Below, piece after piece: positions 32,316-39,424 of a stretch of 39,424 nucleotides of DNA. This stretch comes from Rhodopirellula sp. (lineage in GTDB: Bacteria > Planctomycetota > Planctomycetia > Pirellulales > Thermoguttaceae), in the NCBI GenBank assembly GCA_012728855.1, contig JAAYEH010000488.1, positions 1 to 39,424 on the forward strand. The letters run 5' to 3'. A model generated the notes under the pieces. That model was given only the letters and a program-made list of their open reading frames with translations, did not search any database and was not told the DNA's origin. Position 1 is the stretch's first letter; every line of letters begins with the position of its first letter. A program made the translations under genes and the position numbers.

Positions 32316-33503
32316 ATGCTTCTCAACCGGCGGGAGTTCATCGCAGCCTCATCGGCAATGGTTGCGACTGCAGGCGTGACCGTGGGCGCGGAATCAGGGA
32401 AGAAGTACAAAGCCTGCATCATTGGCGATAGCAAGTTGGGCCGCTATGGGCACTCCATCCAGCACGCGTTTGCATTGCGAGACGACGTGGCAACCGTGGC
32501 GTTGGCGGATCCGGATGAGGCCGGCCGGGCGCAGTGCGCCAAGGAAGTGGGCGTCGAGCGGACGTACGCGGACTATCGCGAGATGCTCGAAAAGGAGCGC
32601 CCCGACCTGGTGGCGGTGGGGCCGCGATGCACGGTGAACCACCGGGACTACCTTCTGGCTTGTGCCGAGGTCGGCGCCCACGGCTTCATCGAGAAACCTC
32701 TCTGCGACGACCTGGCGAGCGGCGATGAAATGATCGCGGCAATCGAGGCCAAGAACCTGAAGTGGTCTATCGCCCACAACTTTCGCGGCATGCCGCTGGT
32801 GCAGCACGCCAAGAAGCTGGTGTGCGAACAGGGCCTTATCGGCACGGTGTTGGAGGTGCGCGGCCGAGGCAAGGAAGACCACCGCGCCGGAGGCGAGGAT
32901 CTTATCGTGCTCGGCACGCACGTGCTCGATCTGATGCGCTTCTTCATGGGCGGATCGCCGGCGTGGTGCATCGCCGATGTCACCGTCGATGGCCGCGCGG
33001 CCACGCCGGCCGACGTGCGCGCGGCCACCGAGCCGCTCGGCCCCATCGTGGGTAATCGCCTGCACGCCATGTATGGGTTCCAAAATGGCTCCGTCGGATA
33101 CTTCGATTCCATGAAAAACCCCGACGGAAACGGAGGCCGCTTCGGCATCGATATTTACGGTAGCCGCGGAGTCGTTTCCATCCGCGTACCTCGAGGCGAC
33201 AACACGGTGAGCGTCCGCTGGTTCGACGATTCGACCTGGGCACCCGGCGGAGAGGACGCCGGCTGGAAGCCACTACCCGAAGCGCCCGTCGTCGAGGTCA
33301 AGGATCTGCACCGCGAGCGCAACCGAATCATCACGGACGACCTCATTGCCGCCATCGAGGAAGACCGGCGCCCAGCCTTCAGCATGCATGACGGCCTCGC
33401 CTCGTGGGAGATGATCCAGGCCGTGTTTGATTCATGTGTGCAAGGCGGGCGCGTGGCCATACCATTGACAGGCCGCTCGCACCCCCTGAAGCGCTGGGCA
33501 TGA
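32316..33503 (+). CDS. Tat-exported Gfo/Idh/MocA family oxidoreductase, divergent subgroup
   Basis: 395 residues, shorter than the other four. Signal LNRREFIAASSAMVATAG (3-20); Rossmann segment ACIIGDSKLGRYG (33-45) lacks the usual GxGxxG spacing; DYREMLEKERPDLVAVGP and EKP (126-128) are standard. The C-domain (GTHVLDLMRFFMGGSP) resembles cytosolic relatives. The ATG at 32316 has GGAG upstream with an 8-nt spacer. It is divergent from the oxidoreductase at 30557 and is flanked by two copies of a 75-nt repeat. Confidence 0.9.
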   Translation: MLLNRREFIAASSAMVATAGVTVGAESGKKYKACIIGDSKLGRYGHSIQHAFALRDDVATVALADPDEAGRAQCAKEVGVERTYADYREMLEKERPDLVAVGPRCTVNHRDYLLACAEVGAHGFIEKPLCDDLASGDEMIAAIEAKNLKWSIAHNFRGMPLVQHAKKLVCEQGLIGTVLEVRGRGKEDHRAGGEDLIVLGTHVLDLMRFFMGGSPAWCIADVTVDGRAATPADVRAATEPLGPIVGNRLHAMYGFQNGSVGYFDSMKNPDGNGGRFGIDIYGSRGVVSIRVPRGDNTVSVRWFDDSTWAPGGEDAGWKPLPEAPVVEVKDLHRERNRIITDDLIAAIEEDRRPAFSMHDGLASWEMIQAVFDSCVQGGRVAIPLTGRSHPLKRWA

Positions 33504-33581
33504 CAGGCCCGTCGCGCCCGAAGCGAGGAACACCACGAAAAGGGGCGGAGGTGCGTATTTCAACGGCTCTATCTTCTCTGC

Positions 33582-33782
33582 TCACGCAATCGGCTGCAGG
33601 TGGTCTACATACTCTCGCACTTCCTCTCTCAGTCGGTCCAGATCCTGCAATGGCCCTTCAGCCATCGCGGCGAACAATTTCGGATCTTTCGGCAGCACGT
33701 TTTCCTTCAAATCGTCTAGCGCGCGGATCAATCGTTCCATCTGTTCCAGTGTGACTCGCAGCCGATTCAGATCACGGTTCAT
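33582..33782 (-). CDS. Small helical partner of the DUF6932-like gene
   Basis: 66 residues, almost wholly helical and charged (LRVTLEQMERLIRALDDLKE; LQDLDRLREEVREYVDHL). It starts with an ATG at 33782, which overlaps the end of the DUF6932-like gene as ATGA, with GGAG upstream. Length, charge and coupling suit a toxin-antitoxin-like or two-subunit module, but its family is not recognised. It remains open although its upstream partner is broken. Confidence 0.6.
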   Translation of the reverse strand: MNRDLNRLRVTLEQMERLIRALDDLKENVLPKDPKLFAAMAEGPLQDLDRLREEVREYVDHLQPIA

Positions 33783-34210
33783 AATACAATCTCCACGATA
33801 CCCATGGGCTCACCTTCACGGCTCGTCTGGAAGAACTCCAAGTAATCGTTCAGGGCCGACGAGTCTTCCAGCGCCGCCAGGACATCGCCCCCGAACAAGC
33901 GATGCGCCATCCGACGCTATATCACATTATACTCGAACGGCCGGAGTGCTGTCCCGACAATTGCAGGATCGAGCACCAGAATGCAGTCGAAATCGTTTGG
34001 CTCAGCCTTGGCTGTGACGAAGCTGCCGCCCACAATGACCCGCTTGACGATCGTCGTCTTCTTCACCTCCCCAAGGAGCCGCTGCAATTGGTCAAATCGC
34101 AACCGCCGGTCTGACCGATTGAAGATCGCGAAGCGTTTCCGGAAATCATCCAGATCGGTCCGATGAATCGCCGGCGGAAGCAGTCCAAGCTCATTGAATT
34201 CAGGAATCAC
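33779..34210 (-). pseudogene. DUF6932-like nucleotidyltransferase-fold gene interrupted by an amber codon
   Basis: The ORF from the ATG at 34210 reads MIPEFNELGLLPPAIHRTDL, then VGGSFVTAKAEPNDFDCILVL with the GS...D-D nucleotidyltransferase-like motif, to FEYNVI, then TAG at 33917-33919 (codon 98). The same frame continues beyond as RRMAHRLFGGDVLAALEDSS, then LNDYLEFFQTSREGEPMGIV, ending at TGA 33779-33781. In the family, a sense codon would follow FEYNVx before RRMA-R-FG, so one substitution explains the stop. Translation past TAG would give 143 residues. It may be a recent pseudogene, a readthrough site or a sequencing error. Confidence 0.7.
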
Positions 34211-34268
34211 GTTCGTCCGATCTTACCGGGTTGAAGTGAATGCCTTTCATTCCGTGGGGGAACTGCCC

Positions 34269-34343
34269 GTAGCGAAAAGTGTTCGCGATGCGGACCTTCC
34301 TCACCGAGGGCATCCGCTTATCTGCGGCGAAGCCGGCGGGGAG
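34269..34343 (+). repeat. 75-nt structured repeat, copy 2, overlapping the regulator's C-terminus
   Basis: This is the direct-orientation counterpart of 32139-32214. Its right edge (34343) coincides with the boundary between the AraC-type fold (ending RQYRQRY) and the last 13 residues of the regulator (SPPASPQISGCPR). GCGGA and TCCGC (around 34290 and 34312) can pair. Confidence 0.6.
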
Positions 34344-35512
34344 TATCGCTGGCGGTACTGGCGTGGCGTGTGGCCGGTAGCCTGACGAATTCGCGTGCTC
34401 ATGTGTTGCACCGAGCAGAATCCCGCCTGCCTGGCAATCTGCAGGAAGGTCAAGTCGGTCGAGACCAGGAGTCGTTTAGCCCGCTCGATGCGAACGCGCT
34501 GGATTTCCTCGTGGACCGTACGTCCCAGAACGGCCTTGAACCGCCGGCGAAGGGTCGCATTGGTTGAAACGATGGCGGTGCTGACGTCGTCCAGTCCGAT
34601 CCGTTCACAAGCGTGCTCGCGGATGAATCGCAGGGCGGCGGCCACGTCGTTATCGTCTACCGCAAGGATTTCGGTCGAACCGCGGGCGACAATGCCCACC
34701 GGCGAGACCGACCGTTTGCCGGGATCCACCGACTCCCCGTCCATCCACTGATCCAACAAGTGCGCCGCCTCGTAGCCCGTCTGCGGCGCGCCTTGATCGA
34801 CGCTGGTCAAGGACGGATCGGTGAATGGGCAAATGGCCTCCTCGTTGTCGACGCCCACCACGGCCACGTCTTCCGGCACGCGCAGGCGCGCCATCCGGCA
34901 GGCTTCCAGGATCTGACGGGCTCGCGAGTCGTTGCACGCCATCAGCCCCAGCGGCCGAGGCAGGCCGCTGAGCCACTGGGCCAACTCGTCGCACAGCCTC
35001 TCCCACGTGTCCGAGGCCGTGTCCGCCACGTTGTGGATCGCGCAGGAGTGGCCGGCGCGGAGAATCGCCTCCTGAAAGGCGTCCTCCCGCTTCTTGGAAC
35101 AACCGTTAACGGGCGTGGGGCTGTAACCGCAATATGCGAAATGCACAAAACCGCGGTCCAGCAGATGGTCGGCTGCCAGTCGCGCCACGGCCGTGTTGTC
35201 GGTCCCCACGTAGGGAATCTCCATATCCGGACGAAACCAACCGTAGCCTCCGCCGACACCGACCAACGGCACCGAGAGGCGCAGCAGCTGCGGACCGTGC
35301 GGATCGTCGAAACCCACAATCACTCCATCCCAGCGGCCCACCAGCATCGATTCCAGCGAACTGCTGCTGTGACTCTCCGGTAGGAAGACGTTCCAGTTGC
35401 CGCGTTGATGCGCGAACGTCATCACGCCGCTGACGACTTTGCGCATGGCAGCACGACCAACCTCCAGAAAAACCCCCACCGATCGTTGCTGCTTCGAATT
35501 GGAACGCTTCAT
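34301..35512 (-). CDS. XylR-type transcriptional regulator (LacI-like sensor plus AraC HTH)
   Basis: 403 residues. The N-terminal periplasmic-binding-like domain (about 10-275) includes GVFLEVGRAAMRKVVSGVM, VGTDNTAVARLAADHLLDRG and MACNDSRARQILEACRMARL, then VPEDVAVVGVDNEE, all typical of LacI/XylR sugar sensors. The C-terminal AraC double HTH (about 295-390) has RRRFKAVLGRTVHEEIQRVR and QIARQAGFCSVQHMSTRIRQ. Planctomycete XylR proteins control carbohydrate-use genes, so the beta-helix and oxidoreductase genes nearby are candidate targets. The last 13 residues come from a repeat element. No clear ribosome site precedes the ATG. Confidence 0.93.
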   Translation of the reverse strand: MKRSNSKQQRSVGVFLEVGRAAMRKVVSGVMTFAHQRGNWNVFLPESHSSSSLESMLVGRWDGVIVGFDDPHGPQLLRLSVPLVGVGGGYGWFRPDMEIPYVGTDNTAVARLAADHLLDRGFVHFAYCGYSPTPVNGCSKKREDAFQEAILRAGHSCAIHNVADTASDTWERLCDELAQWLSGLPRPLGLMACNDSRARQILEACRMARLRVPEDVAVVGVDNEEAICPFTDPSLTSVDQGAPQTGYEAAHLLDQWMDGESVDPGKRSVSPVGIVARGSTEILAVDDNDVAAALRFIREHACERIGLDDVSTAIVSTNATLRRRFKAVLGRTVHEEIQRVRIERAKRLLVSTDLTFLQIARQAGFCSVQHMSTRIRQATGHTPRQYRQRYSPPASPQISGCPR

Positions 35513-35588
35513 GGAACAAGCCGATCAGGATAGCGAAGTCTCAACTTGCTCCAGCATACCCGTCACCCGGCCATTTGCCAACATCTCG

Positions 35589-35612
35589 TGCGTTACTGAT
35601 GCGTCAGTCGCA
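35589..35612. promoter_or_regulatory. Palindromic site upstream of the XylR-type gene
   Basis: TGCG-TT-ACTGA (35589-35599), TGCG and TCAGT-CGCA (35604-35612) form an imperfect palindrome with ACTGA/TCAGT and TGCG/CGCA pairs. It lies 77 nt before the regulator's start and about 190 nt before the antitoxin. An autoregulatory operator is possible. Confidence 0.3.
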
Positions 35613-35805
35613 TGCAGCGCCGTGTTTCGAATGAATGTTCTGGGGTATGCGACAGTGCGCCGAAATCGGCACAATCCCGTTGCTGCCCCGTCGAGGGGGC
35701 ACGTGGTTCGGCCAGCTTGGACACAGCCGCCATTTAGGGTAGAATTGATGCGGTCGATTGCACCGCATTCCGTGGAGATATCCCCCAGCAAGTGGAGTTA
35801 CCGTG

Positions 35806-36009
35806 ATGAGCCAAGATCTGCAACTCCTTGAGCAGCGTATTGCACAACTTGAGTTGGATGTTTCCCAATTGAAGGTTCAGTCTGTGGACTGCTCCAAGGA
35901 GCCCTGGTGGGTACAAATTGCGGGGCGATTTGAAAATGACCCTGTTTTCGACGAGATTGTGCGCCTCGGAAAGGAGTACCGGGAATCCCTTCGGCCGGAG
36001 AACGGGTAA
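35806..36009 (+). CDS. VapB-like antitoxin of a PIN toxin pair
   Basis: 67 residues. A short coiled coil (LLEQRIAQLELDVSQLKVQ, about 7-25) is followed by PWWVQIAGRFENDPVFDEIV and GKEYRESLRPE, a pattern typical of antitoxins preceding PIN toxins in cyanobacteria and planctomycetes. The ATG at 35806 has GTGGAG upstream with about an 8-nt spacer. The toxin begins at the next base after its stop. Confidence 0.78.
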   Translation: MSQDLQLLEQRIAQLELDVSQLKVQSVDCSKEPWWVQIAGRFENDPVFDEIVRLGKEYRESLRPENG

Positions 36010-36438
36010 ATGGCGTACGTCATGGACACCGACCATCTCGTCATTCTGCAACGCCGAACGCAGCCCGCCTTCCGGAACTTGCTGAGTCGACTCCGTGGCA
36101 AGACCTCGACCGACATCTTCGTGAGCATCATCAGCTTTCATGAAGAGATGCAGGGCTGGCTGGCACTGCTGAATCGCGCTCGATCCGCACAACAAATTGT
36201 CTTGGCATACAGGGAGCTTGAGCAGTTGGGACGATCCTTCTTCGAAATGAATGTCCTCGCCTTCTCCGAGGAGGCTCAACGCAAGTTTGATGAATTGAGA
36301 CAGAATCGCGTTCGAATCGGCACGATGGACTTGCGAATCGCCAGTATTGCTTTGGTCGAAGGGGCCACCGTACTAACGGCGAACACGATCGACTTCCAAA
36401 AGGTTCCCGGCCTTGCGATTGAAGATTGGACGCAATGA
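36010..36438 (+). CDS. PIN-domain ribonuclease toxin (VapC-like)
   Basis: 142 residues. Acidic sites are present in order: MDTDHL (Asp6, Asp8), SIISFHEE (Glu45/46), GTMDLRIASIAL (Asp107) and LTANTIDFQKVPGL (Asp128). This is a full catalytic set for metal-dependent RNA cleavage. The gene abuts the antitoxin without a gap. Unlike the pair at 13.6 kb, this module is intact. Confidence 0.88.
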   Translation: MAYVMDTDHLVILQRRTQPAFRNLLSRLRGKTSTDIFVSIISFHEEMQGWLALLNRARSAQQIVLAYRELEQLGRSFFEMNVLAFSEEAQRKFDELRQNRVRIGTMDLRIASIALVEGATVLTANTIDFQKVPGLAIEDWTQ

Positions 36439-36504
36439 CGGGAGGGCGGTGCTGGGCTTGATTTGGCCCACCGGCGCGCCACCTTCCCGAGTCGTTGTCG
36501 TTAT

Positions 36505-39291
36505 TCAGTCGGCGATTGGGATCGATCGGAGCCATTCGGGATGTTCCCGAACGCCTTCGGCCTCTTGGATGGGCCAGGTAGCGCGGGCGCCGTCTTCGTA
36601 GAGACCGATCTTGTCCAGCGGAATCGGCTGGAAACCTAGCTTCAGCGCGGGCGACTGCGGCTTGAGGCGGAAGTCGCCGTGTTCCGCGTCGACGAACATC
36701 GGATCCGCGACAACCGAATGAGCGTCGCCGCCCGCCTGTTGCCAGGCTTCCCACTCCGACATCGGCGCCACTTCATCCAAGGTCAGGTCACTGATTTCCA
36801 CCGTCCCGGTCTTGGAATCGAATCCGAACTGAATATTCAGCTTGCCCAACCGTGGGTCATAGTCCTCTTCGCCCGCGGCGGGATAGTGGAAGGCGAGCTG
36901 GCATTCGGTTCGTTCGCCGTCTCGCGATGCGAAAGATTGTGAGCCGAGCGCGCGCCACAACCCGCTGGATTCGCTGACCAGTCGCGCGGTCGTCGAGCCG
37001 GAGGCATCCTTGGTCAGTAGCTTGAACGCCAGGCGGTAATCCTTGCCCGGCTCCAAGGCAAAAGGCTCGGACCGAACGCAAGCGTACTTGATGTACTTCA
37101 TCTGGGGATTGATCGCGGCGGCAAAGCGCAGCGCCGGCTTGCCTTCGTCGTTGGTGACCACTTCCGACTTCACATCGGGAAACTGCTTGTGATACCAGAA
37201 CCAGCCCTCCGCCGCCGTCTGATTGGTGTTGTTCTTGAGCTTTTCGTCCGAGGCCGCTGGGAAGAGCCGATTCGGGATGCTCTCGGTCCTGCTGGCGCCG
37301 ACGATCCGATAGCCTTTCTTTCCCGTGCGGATCGGCTCCTCGCCGCCGTTCCAGACGATGTTGCGATCGAAGACGTTCGCTTCGAGATTGCAGTTTGAGA
37401 TGCGGATATACTGCGACTTCGGTTGCCGCGGGTAATAGAAGATGTTCCGCTCGATTCGGTTGCCGCGCATCACGGTGCCGTCCGGCAGGATCGTTTCCTT
37501 CGGCGGGACCGCCATGCCGCGCATCTTCTTCCATTCGGGGTTTTCGACCAGCCGGCTGTAGTCTTTGACCATCTTCGGCTCGCGATCTCTGAGAAAAACC
37601 CCGCTGGGATCATCGTTCCAGCCTTGCAGCGAAATCTGGTGCGTCGTGCCGAACCGATCGGGACTCGGGTCGGAGCAGCCGTTTTCCGCGAAGACGTTGT
37701 TGTAGATATGGTTCTCGCGGGCGTTGTGCAGGTGCATCGCGCCGACCTGGCAGCGCTCGACGATATTGCCGTAGACATCGAACCCGCAGCCGGACTCGTC
37801 CAGATAAATGCCCCAGGCGAAAACGAAGAACTTGCCGTGGTTGTTGAACCCGATGCTGTCCGTGCAATGATTGTAGCGGATCGTGGTCCAGCCGCCGGTC
37901 CAGCCGCCACCGTACGTGCAGCCGGTGTCCTCCATTTCCAGGTTGCAGTGGCGAATGCGGTTGTACTCCAGCGTATTCAACACGCCGCCATAGAAGACGC
38001 CGCAGCGGGGCATATCGTGAATCAGATTGTGCGACAGGATCACGCCGCAACTACCGAGCATCAGGCCGATCCCGTGCCGGTTGAACTGGCCGACGTGGTG
38101 GATGTAGCAGTTGTCCACAACGTGATCGCACTTCTCCATCTTGACCTTGTCGCCGGCATACACCTCCACGCCGTGGCCGCCAAGATTCCAGAGGTCGCAT
38201 CCGCGAACCGTGCAGTTGCGGCCGCCGTGGATCGACACGCCCGCCCCGGAGAAATAGCCGAGATCGTGGATGAGCGACTTTTCGATGGCGACACGTTCGC
38301 AGTTCGACAGCCGAACGGCGCGGGCTTCCGCGCAGGTACACTCCAGCCCGCGAACGATCACGTTCGAGACACTCTCGAAGTTCAGAATCGTGTCGACGGT
38401 TGGAACGGCAACCACCGCGTCCTGCAACGGCCGCGGGGGGAGGAAGTAGAGTTTCTGGCCTTCGACGTCCTGATACCATTCGCCGGGCGCATCGAGTTCT
38501 TCTTTCATGCCGAACACGGCGTACCGGTCTTCCGGTCTGGCGGCGTACTGCATCTTCTTTGCCAGCGTGATGGTGCGTGTCGCTGGATCGAAACCTTGGA
38601 TCTTTTCGATGCGGTTCCACCAGTTGTAGCGGGGAAAGATGCACACCTCGCCGTCGGCCGGACGCGACCAGTTTCGTAGATCCTTGGCGCGGATGACGAG
38701 CATATCGGTCCGTTCGCCTTCGACATCCGTATACATCGGCATCCGCTCGCCGTCGACGTACGCCCAGCCGCCGGAGTACGGAAGCGCCGCGTCGTAGTTG
38801 GGATAGCGGGCCCATATCTGGCGTTCCCCGTTGAGATAGATCTGCCGGAACTTGCCGTCGATGCCCAGCGGCTTCAAGTCGGCTTCGAAAACCTGTCGTC
38901 CGGCGGACGAAAGAGCCTTCTGGTTGAGATCGGACTTCTGCCAGCCGGACACGACGACTCCGCCGACGAGTTGCGGCCAGTCGTTCGGGCTCTTGGGATC
39001 TTCCCAGGCTTCAATCGTCAGCGGAGCGGATTCCGTCCCGGAATCGTCCTTGGTGAACTCGACGGTCTTTCGAACCATGTAGATGCCCGGATGAAGGAGG
39101 ATCCGAATCGGCTCCTCGGGCTTCGCCTTTCGCGCCGCGCGGGCCAGATCGCAGGCCTTCTCGAGCGACTTGACGGGCGCGGACGCGGTCGCCGGGTTTT
39201 CGTCCGAACCGCCGGGCGAGACGTGAAAATCTGCGGCCGACGCGTACGCGACGGACAGACAACAAATGGCAAACCAAGATAATCGTTTCAT
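36505..39291 (-). CDS. Large secreted right-handed parallel beta-helix protein
   Basis: 928 residues. Signal peptide MKRLSWFAICCLSVAYASA (1-19) precedes ADFHVSPGGSDENPATAS, the usual entry to these helices. ELDAPGEWYQDVEGQKLYFL and the NCYIHHVGQFNRHGIGLMLG coil correspond to parts of the 728-aa protein at 23974, as does EMEDTGCTYGGGWTGGWTTI. An insert with a jelly-roll-like segment (AACVRSEPFALEPGKDYR-like, RLAFKLLTKDASGSTTARL) lies near 740-830. The C-terminus FQPIPLDKIGLYEDGAR is shared with the paralogue. It is probably a polysaccharide-active enzyme (GH141-like is one option). A palindrome lies just upstream. Confidence 0.9.
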   Translation of the reverse strand: MKRLSWFAICCLSVAYASAADFHVSPGGSDENPATASAPVKSLEKACDLARAARKAKPEEPIRILLHPGIYMVRKTVEFTKDDSGTESAPLTIEAWEDPKSPNDWPQLVGGVVVSGWQKSDLNQKALSSAGRQVFEADLKPLGIDGKFRQIYLNGERQIWARYPNYDAALPYSGGWAYVDGERMPMYTDVEGERTDMLVIRAKDLRNWSRPADGEVCIFPRYNWWNRIEKIQGFDPATRTITLAKKMQYAARPEDRYAVFGMKEELDAPGEWYQDVEGQKLYFLPPRPLQDAVVAVPTVDTILNFESVSNVIVRGLECTCAEARAVRLSNCERVAIEKSLIHDLGYFSGAGVSIHGGRNCTVRGCDLWNLGGHGVEVYAGDKVKMEKCDHVVDNCYIHHVGQFNRHGIGLMLGSCGVILSHNLIHDMPRCGVFYGGVLNTLEYNRIRHCNLEMEDTGCTYGGGWTGGWTTIRYNHCTDSIGFNNHGKFFVFAWGIYLDESGCGFDVYGNIVERCQVGAMHLHNARENHIYNNVFAENGCSDPSPDRFGTTHQISLQGWNDDPSGVFLRDREPKMVKDYSRLVENPEWKKMRGMAVPPKETILPDGTVMRGNRIERNIFYYPRQPKSQYIRISNCNLEANVFDRNIVWNGGEEPIRTGKKGYRIVGASRTESIPNRLFPAASDEKLKNNTNQTAAEGWFWYHKQFPDVKSEVVTNDEGKPALRFAAAINPQMKYIKYACVRSEPFALEPGKDYRLAFKLLTKDASGSTTARLVSESSGLWRALGSQSFASRDGERTECQLAFHYPAAGEEDYDPRLGKLNIQFGFDSKTGTVEISDLTLDEVAPMSEWEAWQQAGGDAHSVVADPMFVDAEHGDFRLKPQSPALKLGFQPIPLDKIGLYEDGARATWPIQEAEGVREHPEWLRSIPIAD

Positions 39292-39322
39292 GGGGGGCTT
39301 CCGAATTTGCTGCGCTGAACTT

Positions 39323-39422
39323 AGAGCCTATCCCAAAACCTTGGCGGAGAGGGGGACAGGCACATTTTGCTCCGAAGACTCCGCAAAATGAGCCAGTCCC
39401 CGACGGTTTTGGGATAGGCTCT
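39323..39422. repeat. Nested palindrome C at the window end
   Basis: Outer arms AGAGCCTATCCCAAAACC (39323-39340) and its complement (39405-39422) are perfect over 18 bp. Nested inside, GGGGACAGGCACATTTTGC (39352-39370) pairs with 39383-39401 at 17 of 19 positions. The two mismatches lie in the GACAGGCAC/GAGCCAGTC core, exactly as in palindromes A and B. The element may continue beyond the window. Confidence 0.88.
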
Positions 39423-39424
39423 TA

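Overview
The window looks like chromosomal DNA from a planctomycete, probably of the Pirellulales type. This is inferred from gene content: five Tat-signal Gfo/Idh/MocA dehydrogenase-like proteins, an extracytoplasmic-function sigma factor paired with a zinc-ribbon/multi-membrane-span Ser/Thr kinase, a XylR-type LacI/AraC regulator, secreted parallel beta-helix proteins, FtsX-type ABC permeases and many intergenic palindromes. No rRNA, tRNA, CRISPR array or intact insertion sequence was seen.

Layout. 1-1698 is mostly gene-poor debris. It holds a possible gene tail, the C-terminal stub of a REP-associated (RAYT/Y1) transposase, a fragment resembling a group II intron leader ORF, and a simple repeat. 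1699-6971 (minus) is a Gfo/Idh/MocA oxidoreductase followed after 8 nt by an HrpA-type DEAH RNA helicase. 7328-13177 (plus) is a six-gene export cluster: Cys-rich secreted protein, FtsX permease, Cys-containing lipoprotein, HlyD-like adaptor, ATPase, second FtsX permease. 13572-13995 (minus) is a DUF104-type antitoxin followed by a beheaded PIN toxin. 14130-18743 (plus) is the sigma factor and the giant kinase. 18746-20819 (minus) is a second sigma factor, overlapping by 4 nt with an anti-sigma/LolA-like membrane protein, itself overlapping by 4 nt with a small membrane protein. 20934-21668 is a relic copy of the ABC ATPase/permease pair that has suffered an internal deletion.

From 21783 on, the region looks like carbohydrate metabolism. 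It has four more Tat Gfo/Idh/MocA proteins, two secreted beta-helix proteins (728 and 928 aa), an OFA-type MFS transporter translationally coupled to a quinone-oxidoreductase-like protein, and a XylR-type regulator. Small two-gene modules sit among them: a DUF6932-like gene broken by an amber codon with its small partner, and an intact VapBC-like PIN pair. The natural reading is periplasmic or surface polysaccharide processing by the beta-helix proteins, sugar oxidation or epimerisation by the Tat oxidoreductases, uptake by the MFS protein, and control by the XylR regulator. This is inference from families.

The most unusual features are the relic with a microhomology junction between two ABC genes, and a family of REP-like palindromes. 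In the palindromes the outer core is conserved and asymmetric, while the inner stems differ in sequence but remain self-complementary. A RAYT remnant lies in the same window.
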